A stretch of DNA of 64,000 nucleotides from an uncultured Oscillospiraceae bacterium (GTDB lineage Bacteria; Bacillota; Clostridia; Oscillospirales; Oscillospiraceae): positions 1 through 64,000 of the forward strand of contig CAKSWT010000014.1 in the NCBI GenBank assembly GCA_934512135.1. The letters are read 5' to 3'. The number at the start of each line of letters is the position of its first letter. Within the stretch, counting starts at the first letter, position 1. Below, piece by piece: positions 23,946-31,702 of this stretch. The notes beneath the pieces are model-generated. The model saw only the letters and a list, made by a program, of their open reading frames with translations, was not told the DNA's origin and searched no databases. Both the position numbers and the translations under genes were made by a program.

Positions 23946-26291
23946 CTAGATGTACAGCAGACCGTGGAACACAAAGGCGATCAACCAGGCCACGGCGCAC
24001 TGAGAAACCACTACGATGGCGGCCCAACGACCGCCCAGCTCCCGCCGCACAGCAGCAATGGCGGCCACGCAGGGGGTGTAGAGCAGGCAGAACACCAGGA
24101 AGGTGGCTGCGGATCGAGGAGAAAACAGGGAGCCCAGGGCGGCGGTGGAGCCGCCCAGCAGCACCGTCAAGGTGCTTACCACGCTTTCCTTGGCGGTAAA
24201 GCCGGTAATCAGGGCGGTGGAGATTCGCCAGTCTCCCAGCCCAAGGGGGGAGAAGATGGGAGCAATCCAGCTGCCGATCAGGGCCAGCAGACTCTGGGAG
24301 GAGTCCGATACCAGATTCAACCTGGTGTCAAAATTCTGAAGGAACCAGATGATGACCGAGGCCAGAAAGATTACGGTGAAGGCCTTGGTGATGAAGTCCT
24401 TGGCCTTTTCTCCGATGAGCTGCAGTACATTTTTGGCCCCGGGCATTCGGTAGTTTGGCAGCTCCATGACGAAGGGCACCGGCTCCCCCTGAAACGCGGT
24501 TTTCTTCAGCAGCAGCGCATAGCAGATGCCCACGAGAATGCCGGTGAAGTAGAGCCCAATCATCACCAGTGCGCCATGCCGGGGAAAAAATGCGGCGGTA
24601 AACAGGGCGTAGATTGGGAGCTTGGCGGAACAGCTCATAAAGGGTGTCAGCAGTATGGTCATCTTGCGGTCTCGGTCCGAGGGCAAGGTGCGGGTGGACA
24701 TTATGGCCGGGACGGAACAGCCGAAGCCAATGAGCATGGGGACAAAGCTGCGACCGCTGAGCCCGATTTTTCGCAGGAGCTTGTCCATGACAAAGGCCAC
24801 TCTGGCCATATAACCGCTGTCCTCCAAAATAGAGAGAAAGAAGAACAATACGACAATAATGGGGAGAAAGCTCAGAACGCTGCCGATGCCGGCAAAGACG
24901 CCGTCGATAATCAAAGAGTGAACCACGGGATTGATGCCGTATACCGTCAGTCCTTTGTCACAAAGGCCGGTAAACCAGTGGATGCCCAGCTCCATCCAGT
25001 CGGAAAGCCAGGCTCCGATCAAGCCGAAGGTCAGGTAGAACACCAGGGCCATAATTCCCACAAAGGCCGGAATGGCGGTATATTTTCCGGTTAGCACCTG
25101 GTCGATTTTCCGGCTGCGGATGCGCTCCCGGCTTTCGTGGGGGTGCACAACGGTCTCCGAGCACAGGGCAGTGATAAACTGAAAGCGCATATCTGCCAGC
25201 GCCGCCATGCGGTCCAGTCCGCGCTCCTCCTCCATTTGGGTGATAATGTGCTCCAGGGCCTCTTTTTCGTTGATGTCCAGCTTTAGGGCATCCAAAATCA
25301 GCGGGTCTCCTTCGATGAGCTTCGACGCGGCAAACCGCACCGGCAGCTGCTCCCGGCGGGCGTGATCTTCAATGAGATGGCTCACGGCGTGAATGCAACG
25401 ATGGACGGCGCCGCCGCTGGCATTGGCGTCACAGAAGTCCATGCGTTCCGGGACCTCGTGGTATCGGGCCACATGGAGACAGTGATCGATCAGCTCATCA
25501 ATGCCTTCGTTTTTGGCGGCGGAAATGGGGACCACGGGAATGCCCAAGGCCTGCTCCAGGGCGTTGATTTGGATGGTGCCGCCGTTGAGCCGAACCTCAT
25601 CCATCATATTAAGGGCCAGCACCATGGGGATGTTCAGCTCAATGAGCTGGATGGTCAGATAGAGATTTCGTTCGATATTGGTGGCATCCAAAATGTTGAT
25701 AATGCCGTCGGGATGTTCCTTCAAAATGAACTCCCGGGTGACAATCTCTTCACTGGTATAGGGGGAAAGGGAGTAGATGCCCGGAAGGTCCGTTACGGTG
25801 GCCTCCTTGTGGCCGCGAATCACGCCGTCCTTCCGGTCTACCGTGACACCGGGAAAGTTGCCCACATGCTGGTTGGAGCCGGTGAGCTGGTTAAACAGGG
25901 TGGTTTTTCCGCAGTTTTGATTGCCGGCCAGGGCAAAATGCAGAGGCCGTCCTTGGGGAATCGCCTCCTGCTTGGTACTGCCGCGATAGGTGGCGGCTTC
26001 ACCAACGCCGGGATGGGGAATCACGGAATGTCGGGAGGTGGGGCCGGTCTGCCGGTGGGCGGGATGGATGTCCGACAGCAGAACCCGGGCGGCGTCCGCC
26101 TTGCGGAGGGTCAGCTCATAGCCCCGAAGCCGCAGCTCCAGTGGATCGCCCAGGGGCGCAGCCTTGACCATGGTGACCTCTGTGCCGGGGGTCAGTCCCA
26201 TATCGAGAATATGCTTGCGAAGAGAGGGCTCCTCACAGGTCACCTCGGAGATGATGGCATCATTTCCGGGAAGCAGTTCATCAAGCGTCAT
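23946..26291 (-). CDS. feoB: FeoA-FeoB fusion, ferrous iron transporter
   Basis: Residues 1-75 form a FeoA SH3-like domain (LRKHILDMGLTPGTEVTM, PLELRLRGYELTLRK). A ~35-residue linker follows, then the FeoB G-domain: GNQNCGKTTLFNQLTG (G1), DLPGIYSLSPYTSEE (G3 plus switch), NMMD (G4) and ISAA (G5). The C-terminal half is the membrane transporter with gate-type segments (RSFVPMLIGFGCSVPAIMSTR and LFFFLSILEDSGYMARVAF). It imports Fe2+ across the inner membrane. The start is set at 26291, where GGAG lies 9 nt upstream; an ATG five codons earlier lacks a site. A DtxR-like operator overlaps its promoter, so iron or manganese repression is likely. Confidence 0.93.
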   Translation of the reverse strand: MTLDELLPGNDAIISEVTCEEPSLRKHILDMGLTPGTEVTMVKAAPLGDPLELRLRGYELTLRKADAARVLLSDIHPAHRQTGPTSRHSVIPHPGVGEAATYRGSTKQEAIPQGRPLHFALAGNQNCGKTTLFNQLTGSNQHVGNFPGVTVDRKDGVIRGHKEATVTDLPGIYSLSPYTSEEIVTREFILKEHPDGIINILDATNIERNLYLTIQLIELNIPMVLALNMMDEVRLNGGTIQINALEQALGIPVVPISAAKNEGIDELIDHCLHVARYHEVPERMDFCDANASGGAVHRCIHAVSHLIEDHARREQLPVRFAASKLIEGDPLILDALKLDINEKEALEHIITQMEEERGLDRMAALADMRFQFITALCSETVVHPHESRERIRSRKIDQVLTGKYTAIPAFVGIMALVFYLTFGLIGAWLSDWMELGIHWFTGLCDKGLTVYGINPVVHSLIIDGVFAGIGSVLSFLPIIVVLFFFLSILEDSGYMARVAFVMDKLLRKIGLSGRSFVPMLIGFGCSVPAIMSTRTLPSDRDRKMTILLTPFMSCSAKLPIYALFTAAFFPRHGALVMIGLYFTGILVGICYALLLKKTAFQGEPVPFVMELPNYRMPGAKNVLQLIGEKAKDFITKAFTVIFLASVIIWFLQNFDTRLNLVSDSSQSLLALIGSWIAPIFSPLGLGDWRISTALITGFTAKESVVSTLTVLLGGSTAALGSLFSPRSAATFLVFCLLYTPCVAAIAAVRRELGGRWAAIVVVSQCAVAWLIAFVFHGLLYI

Positions 26292-26327
26292 AGATATCAG
26301 CTCCATAGCATGGATTTGTCCAATGGT

Positions 26328-26356
26328 ATGTTAGCATGGACTAACGAATGTGTCAA
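26328..26356 (-). promoter_or_regulatory. feo promoter with overlapping DtxR/IdeR-type operator
   Basis: On the minus strand TTGACA (26351-26356), a 17-nt spacer and TAACAT (26328-26333) form a strong promoter. The dyad GTTAGCATGGACTAAC (26330-26345), with arms GTTAG/CTAAC, covers the -10 and spacer. Such TTAG...CTAA palindromes are typical of DtxR-family metalloregulator sites. Confidence 0.72.
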
Positions 26357-26404
26357 TAGCGTGACTCCAATTTGGGGTATGTTTTTTCTGACAGCGATGA
26401 AAAG

Positions 26405-26429
26405 GCCCCGCAGGCAGCGCCTGCGGGGC
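26405..26429 (-). terminator. thrS terminator
   Basis: GCCCCGCAGGC and GCCTGCGGGGC pair around AGC, followed on the minus strand by CTTTTC, just past the thrS stop. Confidence 0.7.
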
Positions 26430-26436
26430 AGCTATA

Positions 26437-28200
26437 TTAGACTCGATCCTTGTTTTCCTGCTGGACCTTGGCGAGGAACTCCTCCAGGGACATGGTGGTG
26501 CTTTCTCCGGTATCCCGGTTCCGGAAGGTGATATTCCCGGCCTCCACCTCTTTGGCGCCGATGACCAGCATATAGGGGACACGCTCCACCTGCTGGGCTT
26601 CGCGGATTTTGTAGCCAATCTTTTCACTGCGCTCATCCAGTTCTGTGCGGATGCCGGTGGCCCGGATGGCCTCATAGACCTCCTTGGCGTAATCCATGCT
26701 CTTGTCGGACACAGGCAGGACCTTCACCTGCGTGGGAGCCAGCCACAGGGGGAATTTGCCGGCAAAATGCTCGGTGAGAATGCCGATAAACCGCTCAATG
26801 GAGCCGAAGCACACGCGATGAATCATAATGGGCCGCTGCTTTTCGCCGTTCTCGTCCACATATTCCAGCTGGAAGTTCAGGGGCATCTGGAAGTCCAGCT
26901 GGATGGTGCCGCACTGCCAGGTCCGGCCCAGGCTGTCCCGAAGATGGAAATCAATCTTGGGACCGTAGAAGGCGCCGTCTCCCTCGTTGATGATATAGTC
27001 CAGGCCGAGGCTCTCCAGCGCGTCCTTCAGGCCGTTGGTGGCTGCCTCCCAGTCCTCGTCGGAGCCCATGGAGTCCGCAGGACGGGTGGAAAGCTCCATG
27101 AAGTATTCGAATCCGAACTTGGTATAGACCTCGTTGATCAGGTGGACCACACCGCGGATTTCGTCGGCGATTTGGTCGGGACGCATAAAAATGTGGGCAT
27201 CATCCTGGGTGAAGCAGCGGACACGGAACAGACCGTGGAGGGCGCCCCGAAGCTCATGGCGGTGGACCAGGCCCAGCTCACCGACCCGGAGCGGCAGCTC
27301 CCGATAGCTGTGGGGCTGGGAACGATAGACCATCACGCCGCCGGGGCAGTTCATGGGCTTGATGCAGTAGTCCTCGCCGTCAATGACGGTGGCGTACATA
27401 TTGTCCTTGTAGTGATCCCAGTGGCCGGAGGTCTCCCAGAGGTGCCGGTTCATAATCATAGGCGTGGAAACCTCCACATAGCCGTCACGGGTGTGGATTT
27501 CCCGCCAGTAATCAATGAGCGCGTTTTTGATGGCCATGCCCTTGGGCAGGAAGAAGGGGAATCCGGGGCCTTCGTCACAGAACATAAACAGGCCCATTTC
27601 CTTGCCCAGGCGGCGGTGATCCCGCTTCTCGGCCTCCTCCAGGAGCTTCAGATGCTCCTCCAGCTCTGCCTGGGTGCGGAAGGCAATGCCGTTGATTCGC
27701 GTGAGCATTTTGTTGTCCTTGTCGTTTTTCCAGTAAGCGCCGGACTGCTGTGTGATTTTAAATGCCTTGAGGGCCTTGGTATAGGTGATGTGAGGCCCGA
27801 TGCACATGTCGATATACTCGCCCTGCTGATAGAAGGTGATGGTGGCATCCTCGGGGAGGTCTCCAATGTGCTCCACCTTGTAGGTTTCGCCACGGCTCTC
27901 CATCAGGGCGATGGCCTCCGCCCGAGGAAGAACATAGGCCTTAAAGGGGAGGTTTTCCTTACAGATTTTCTTCATTTCCTGCTCAATGGCAAGAAGATCC
28001 TCGTCGGTGAGTTTTTCCTCGCCCAGATCCACGTCGTAGTAAAAGCCGCGCTCCGTGGCGGGGCCATAGGCAAAGCGGGCCTGGGGATGCAGCCGGCGGA
28101 TGGCCTGAGCCATGATGTGTGCGGCGCTGTGGCGGAGCACATGGAGCTCCTGCTCCTGCTCAATCTCGCCAACGTGACCGTCGTTATAAACAACCTTCAT
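26437..28200 (-). CDS. thrS: Threonyl-tRNA synthetase lacking the TGS domain
   Basis: The 587-residue protein starts at ATG 28200 after AAAGGAGTG. It enters almost at once into the editing domain (LRHSAAHIMAQA with HxxxH, then DMCIGPH). The ~60-residue N-terminal TGS domain of longer ThrRS is missing. The class II catalytic domain has motif 2-like RVGELGLVHRHELRGALHGLFRVRCFTQDDAHIF and zinc ligands in PMNCPGGVMVY. The C-terminal anticodon-binding domain (VKVLPVSDKSMDYAKEVYEAI) is complete. It charges tRNA-Thr. Expression is controlled by a T-box leader with an ACC specifier candidate. Confidence 0.95.
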   Translation of the reverse strand: MKVVYNDGHVGEIEQEQELHVLRHSAAHIMAQAIRRLHPQARFAYGPATERGFYYDVDLGEEKLTDEDLLAIEQEMKKICKENLPFKAYVLPRAEAIALMESRGETYKVEHIGDLPEDATITFYQQGEYIDMCIGPHITYTKALKAFKITQQSGAYWKNDKDNKMLTRINGIAFRTQAELEEHLKLLEEAEKRDHRRLGKEMGLFMFCDEGPGFPFFLPKGMAIKNALIDYWREIHTRDGYVEVSTPMIMNRHLWETSGHWDHYKDNMYATVIDGEDYCIKPMNCPGGVMVYRSQPHSYRELPLRVGELGLVHRHELRGALHGLFRVRCFTQDDAHIFMRPDQIADEIRGVVHLINEVYTKFGFEYFMELSTRPADSMGSDEDWEAATNGLKDALESLGLDYIINEGDGAFYGPKIDFHLRDSLGRTWQCGTIQLDFQMPLNFQLEYVDENGEKQRPIMIHRVCFGSIERFIGILTEHFAGKFPLWLAPTQVKVLPVSDKSMDYAKEVYEAIRATGIRTELDERSEKIGYKIREAQQVERVPYMLVIGAKEVEAGNITFRNRDTGESTTMSLEEFLAKVQQENKDRV

Positions 28201-28212
28201 CGATTGACACTC

Positions 28213-28460
28213 CTTTGTTGGTTCTAAAAAAATAAAACCCCTACAAGCTGCCCTTGCAGCTCATAAGGGTGCAGTGCACGGTTCCACCTTATGGTTTTAC
28301 TCATTGGCTCCCTAACGCGGAGAGACGTCTGCGTTTCAATCCATTCCCGCAGCAGCTCCAGACTGGTGTTCCCGAAAAGCCGTCATAAGGCGCTTACAGC
28401 AGATGCGCCTCTCTCTGAAATCAGGCAAGCCGGTACTGGTTCCTTCCTAGCCTTTTGTCA
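28213..28460 (-). promoter_or_regulatory. T-box leader of thrS
   Basis: The minus-strand leader holds the T-box sequence AAGGTGGAACCGTGC near 28290 (rc of gcacggttccacctt), an AGAGAG element upstream, and GGAACACCAG containing ACC as a likely threonine specifier. Downstream lies a terminator stem AGCTGC/GCAGCT with flanking pairs and a U-rich tail. Uncharged tRNA-Thr binding should favour the antiterminator and read-through into thrS. Confidence 0.92.
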
Positions 28461-28466
28461 CAGTCA

Positions 28467-28495
28467 TTGTAACAAGTTCTTGGACGATTGTCAAG
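28467..28495 (-). promoter_or_regulatory. thrS/T-box promoter
   Basis: TTGACA, exactly 17 nt, TACAAT on the minus strand (28490-28495 and 28467-28472), placing the transcript start near 28460. Confidence 0.8.
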
Positions 28496-28614
28496 GCGGC
28501 GCCAGGAACATTCTGAAGGATTTTACAGAGAAAGATCGGGACAGCCGTCGCTGCCCCGGTCTTTTCGCATCTTCCCGCAGGTTACCTTGGAGACACACTT
28601 GACCGCCCTCAGAG

Positions 28615-28791
28615 ATGCCCTTTGAGATCACACAGGTTATCCTGTCCTCCAGATCCCGCACCAAAGTTATCGCTATGGAAAACGACGAGCTTCGGATGTT
28701 CAGTGGCCTTTTGAACACCGGCAATGTCTTTGAGCTGGTCCGAGATCATTGTATGCAGTATTCCGAAAAATATGCGAAGAAAAAGACTTGA
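28615..28791 (+). CDS. Possible small protein (58 aa)
   Basis: A 58-codon frame starts at ATG 28615 (MPFEITQVILSSRSRTKVIA, then MENDELRMFSGLLNTGNVFELV) and ends at TGA inside the -35 of the next promoter. An in-frame stop lies 12 nt before the ATG, and no good ribosome site is visible. The sequence looks protein-like but I recognise no family. It may be a remnant or spurious. Apart from this, 28500-28850 holds only the two divergent promoters. Confidence 0.3.
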   Translation: MPFEITQVILSSRSRTKVIAMENDELRMFSGLLNTGNVFELVRDHCMQYSEKYAKKKT

Positions 28792-28816
28792 CATTCTGCG
28801 GAAGGTTCGCTATAGT
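28788..28816 (+). promoter_or_regulatory. Sigma-A promoter of the Crp/ABC operon
   Basis: TTGACA (28788-28793), 17 nt, TATAGT (28811-28816); the Crp-type gene starts 35 nt later. Confidence 0.75.
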
Positions 28817-28851
28817 AAAAGTGTATCAAATGAGACAAAAGGAGGGGCGTT

Positions 28852-29532
28852 ATGGCAGGAGAGCTTCCAAAACAGAAGCTGCGCCGGGTCGCTTCCACGT
28901 TTCTCTTTGAGGGCGTTGATGAGATCGTAGTGGAGGGGATTGTCCGGGATCCCCGGTGCCGGCTCCAGCGGTTTCAAAAAAACCAGATCATCTTCGACGA
29001 GACGCATTTTATGCGCTGCCTGGGGATTATTTTGGTGGGGACCGTCCGGGTGGACAAGGAGACACCGGATGGAAAACGCATGAAGATGTCAGATTTGTCC
29101 CCTGGAGAGTGCTTTGGTGCGGCCAGTATGTTCTCCTCCCGGGAGGTCTATGCCACCCGACTTATGGCGCAGGATAGCACTGAGATTCTGTTTATCCCCG
29201 AGGAGGTAATCCTTTGGGCTATGCATCGGAATTTTCATATCACGGAAAATTACATCCGATATCTATCCAACCGGATATGGTTTTTAAATGAAAAAATCTC
29301 CGGACTAACGGCCGGATCCGTGGAACAGCGGGTGTCCGTGTTCCTAATGGACCAATGTGACGCCTCAGGACGGTTTATTTCCTCCATGACGGAGCTGAGC
29401 CGCCAGCTAAATATCGGCCGGGCCTCTCTGTACCGGGCGCTGGATGCTCTGGAGGAGAAAGGGCTCATCCGGCGGGAGGGCAAGCAGCTTTTTATTTCCG
29501 AGGAACTGCGTGCATGTGCGCGTTCTAAATAA
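28852..29532 (+). CDS. Crp/Fnr family transcriptional regulator
   Basis: The 226-residue protein starts at ATG 28852 after AAAGGAGGGG. Residues ~35-140 are a cyclic-nucleotide-binding-like beta-roll (GIILVGTVRVDKETPDGKRMKMSDLSPGECFG), and residues 160-220 a winged helix (SMTELSRQLNIGRASLYRALDALEEKGLIRREG). There is no Fnr-type N-terminal Cys cluster; the two N-terminal-half cysteines do not form one. The cAMP phosphate loop is not conserved, so the ligand is unknown. It is the first gene of an apparent operon with an ABC binding protein 22 nt downstream and probably regulates it. Confidence 0.85.
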   Translation: MAGELPKQKLRRVASTFLFEGVDEIVVEGIVRDPRCRLQRFQKNQIIFDETHFMRCLGIILVGTVRVDKETPDGKRMKMSDLSPGECFGAASMFSSREVYATRLMAQDSTEILFIPEEVILWAMHRNFHITENYIRYLSNRIWFLNEKISGLTAGSVEQRVSVFLMDQCDASGRFISSMTELSRQLNIGRASLYRALDALEEKGLIRREGKQLFISEELRACARSK

Positions 29533-29554
29533 TTTCAGCAAGGAGTACCCAAAC

Positions 29555-30694
29555 ATGAAGAAATTGATTGCAATGCTGATGGCGGTGGCCATGCTTACAG
29601 GCATGCTCGCTGCGTGCGGCGATACACAGACTGCGTCCAGCGCATCTCCGGTCCAGGAGACGGTGTCGGAGACCCCTGTGGAGACGGCTGCCCCGTCTGA
29701 GCCGGTGGCGTCCTCCGTGGAGGAGCCTGCCTCCGTCCAGGAGAGCGTCTCTGCGCAAGAGGAAAGCCAGGAAACGCCCTATGAGGCGGTAGACGTGACA
29801 GTGGGCACCATCAAGGGCCCCACCGGCGCCGGTATGGCGAAGCTCATGGAGGAAGCCGAGGCCGGTACGGCTGCCAACAACTATCAGTTCACCCTGAGTG
29901 CCGATCCCTCTGAGGTGGTCACCAAGGTTATTGCAGGTGAATTTGACATCGCCTGCCTGCCCACCAACAGCGCCGCTGTGGTGTACCAGAAGACCCAGGG
30001 GAAGGTCCAGCTGCTGGCGCTGAACACCGAGGGTGTGCTGCACATTCTTCAGAACACCGCCGATGCCGAGCCCATTACCCAGTGGGAGCAGCTCAAGGGA
30101 AAGACCATCTATACCATTGGCCAGGGAGCAAATCCGGAATATGTGCTGGATTATGTGCTCAAGGGCCATGGCATTGACCCGGACAACGACGTGACGATTC
30201 AGTTCTGCACCGCCGCAGACGAGGTCATTGCGGCCTGTGCCTCCGGCGAAGCGGAGTTCTGCATGCTCCCTGAGCCCAATGTCTCTGTGCTGAGCACAAA
30301 GGTGGAAGGCTTCACCTCTGTGCTGGATCTGACCGACGCCTGGAATGAAATCGTGGATGACGGCAGCATTCTGACCCAGGGCTGTGTGGTGGTCCAGCAG
30401 AGCTTCGCCCAGGAGCATCCCCAGGCCGTGAAGAAGTTCCTGGAGGAATATGAGGCATCCATCCGCTTTATCACAGAGGACCAGGAGGCGGCAGCGGCGC
30501 TGCTGGCACAGTATGAGATTGTGCCCAGCGAGGCCATTGCCCTGAAGGCCCTTCCGGGCTGCCACATTATCTTCCGGGCAGGGGAAGAGATGAAGCAGAG
30601 CATTGAGGGGTACTACAAGGTGCTCTTTGATGCGGATCCCACGTCGGTAGGCGGACAGCTGCCGGACGATGACTTCTACTATATCGCGGACTAA
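29555..30694 (+). CDS. ABC transporter substrate-binding lipoprotein (NrtA/SsuA/TauA-like)
   Basis: The ATG at 29555 follows CAAGGAG. The 379-residue precursor has a lipoprotein signal: a hydrophobic run, then LTGMLAACG with the lipobox LAAC. A low-complexity Ser/Glu/Pro/Val linker covers residues ~25-85. The folded domain contains VTVGTIKGPTGAGMAKLMEEA, GEFDIACLPTNSAAVVYQK and GKTIYTIGQGANPEYVLDY, typical of NMT1/NrtA-like proteins for nitrate, sulfonates, thiamine precursors or related small molecules. The substrate is not evident. The permease gene overlaps its end by 26 nt. Confidence 0.85.
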   Translation: MKKLIAMLMAVAMLTGMLAACGDTQTASSASPVQETVSETPVETAAPSEPVASSVEEPASVQESVSAQEESQETPYEAVDVTVGTIKGPTGAGMAKLMEEAEAGTAANNYQFTLSADPSEVVTKVIAGEFDIACLPTNSAAVVYQKTQGKVQLLALNTEGVLHILQNTADAEPITQWEQLKGKTIYTIGQGANPEYVLDYVLKGHGIDPDNDVTIQFCTAADEVIAACASGEAEFCMLPEPNVSVLSTKVEGFTSVLDLTDAWNEIVDDGSILTQGCVVVQQSFAQEHPQAVKKFLEEYEASIRFITEDQEAAAALLAQYEIVPSEAIALKALPGCHIIFRAGEEMKQSIEGYYKVLFDADPTSVGGQLPDDDFYYIAD

Positions 30695-31433
30695 AGGAAT
30701 CGCAAAGGGACTTTTGGCCGCAGGCTTCTGGCTTCTTGTCTGGCAGCTTGCGGCCAAAGCTGTAGACCTGCCGCTGCTGCTCCCCGGTCCCGGCGTGGTT
30801 CTGCGGGCCCTGGGTGCCTTGGCCGTAGAGGGAAAGTTTTGGGCCCAAGTGGGCCTGACGCTGCTGCGGATTCTGGGAGGATTTGTTCTGGGGGCTGCTG
30901 TGGGCTTTCTTGCGGCGGTTCTGACGGAGTTTGTGCCGCTGTGGGGAACGCTGCTGGCACCGGCCATTCGTGTTGTCCGGGCCACGCCGGTGGCGTCCTT
31001 TATCCTGCTGTGTATGCTCTGGATGAAGAGCGGCTTTGTGCCTGCGTTTATTGCGGGACTGATGGTTCTGCCGGTAATCTGGGGCAATGTGGCCGAGGGC
31101 TTTCGCCAGACAGACCGTCAGCTTCTGGAGATGACCAAGATTTTTGGCATGGGACGGTGGCGAACCTTTTGGTTTTTGTACATTCCCTCGGCTCTGCCCT
31201 ATTTCCGTGCGGCCTGCCTGACCGCCATGGGCATGGCCTGGAAATCCGGGGTGGCGGCGGAGGTCCTCTGCCAGCCAAAGCGGTCCATAGGGACGGGGCT
31301 GTACTATGCCAAGATCTATCTGGAAACCCCAAACCTCTTTGCCTGGACGGCGGTTGTGATTGCCCTGAGCATTCTTGTGGAAAAGCTGTTTACACGGCTG
31401 CTGGGCTGGATGGAGCATCCGGCCCGGCGGTAG
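30669..31433 (+). CDS. ABC transporter permease (SsuC/TauC-like)
   Basis: The 254-residue protein has about six membrane segments and the binding-protein-dependent permease (EAA) region LLEMTKIFGMGRWRTFWFLYIPSALPYFRA. It overlaps the binding-protein gene by 26 nt, so translation is probably coupled; the ribosome site is weak. No ATP-binding subunit follows. The next 270 nt are a hairpin array, and the genes beyond are on the other strand. A shared ATPase encoded elsewhere, or loss of the third gene, must be assumed for function. Confidence 0.88.
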   Translation: MTSTISRTKGIAKGLLAAGFWLLVWQLAAKAVDLPLLLPGPGVVLRALGALAVEGKFWAQVGLTLLRILGGFVLGAAVGFLAAVLTEFVPLWGTLLAPAIRVVRATPVASFILLCMLWMKSGFVPAFIAGLMVLPVIWGNVAEGFRQTDRQLLEMTKIFGMGRWRTFWFLYIPSALPYFRAACLTAMGMAWKSGVAAEVLCQPKRSIGTGLYYAKIYLETPNLFAWTAVVIALSILVEKLFTRLLGWMEHPARR

Positions 31434-31440
31434 AAGGGAA

Positions 31441-31466
31441 GGCCCGTGGACGAAAGTCCACGGGCC
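31441..31466 (+). terminator. Terminator of the Crp/ABC operon
   Basis: GGCCCGTGGAC and GTCCACGGGCC form an 11-bp stem with GAAA loop followed by TTTA. It is also the first member of the hairpin array described next. Confidence 0.75.
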
Positions 31467-31696
31467 TTTAGACTGTCGGAAAAGCCGGAAGGCTTTTCTG
31501 ACAAAGAAACTGCGGCCTGATGCGCGCATTTTTGTGTGCCCAGAGCACACAAAAGCCACACTTTCAGGCCGAGATGTATTTTCCGCCATGTACACGCCCC
31601 GGCGGAAAATGATTTTACTCTATTTCGCCGCTGCGGCGGCGAAACTCTACGAGGTTTTGGACACGCTGAGAGCCCGTGGACTTTTGTCCACGGGCT
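31441..31696. repeat. Array of six consecutive hairpins with matching outer stems
   Basis: Six inverted repeats follow each other with short gaps: GGCCCGTGGAC/GTCCACGGGCC (31441-31466), GAAAAGCC/GGCTTTTC (31479-31498), TTTTGTGTGC/GCACACAAAA nested in CGGCCTGA/TCAGGCCG (31513-31571), ATTTTCCGCC/GGCGGAAAAT (31578-31610), TTTCGCCGC/GCGGCGAAA (31623-31644) and AGCCCGTGGAC/GTCCACGGGCT (31671-31696). The first and last share the same 10-bp arms (GCCCGTGGAC/GTCCACGGGC), so the outer ends match. No gene is seen here. It could be a mobile palindromic repeat (REP/MITE-like) or a folded RNA. Confidence 0.7.
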
Positions 31697-31702
31697 TATC
31701 GT

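Noticed and set aside
29525..31595. Long minus-strand frames opposite the binding protein and permease genes
   Set aside because: The plus-strand genes have a lipobox, family motifs and ribosome sites; the antisense frames have none.
31441..31696. CRISPR-like repeat array
   Set aside because: The repeats are different hairpins, not identical direct repeats with unique spacers, and no cas gene is near.
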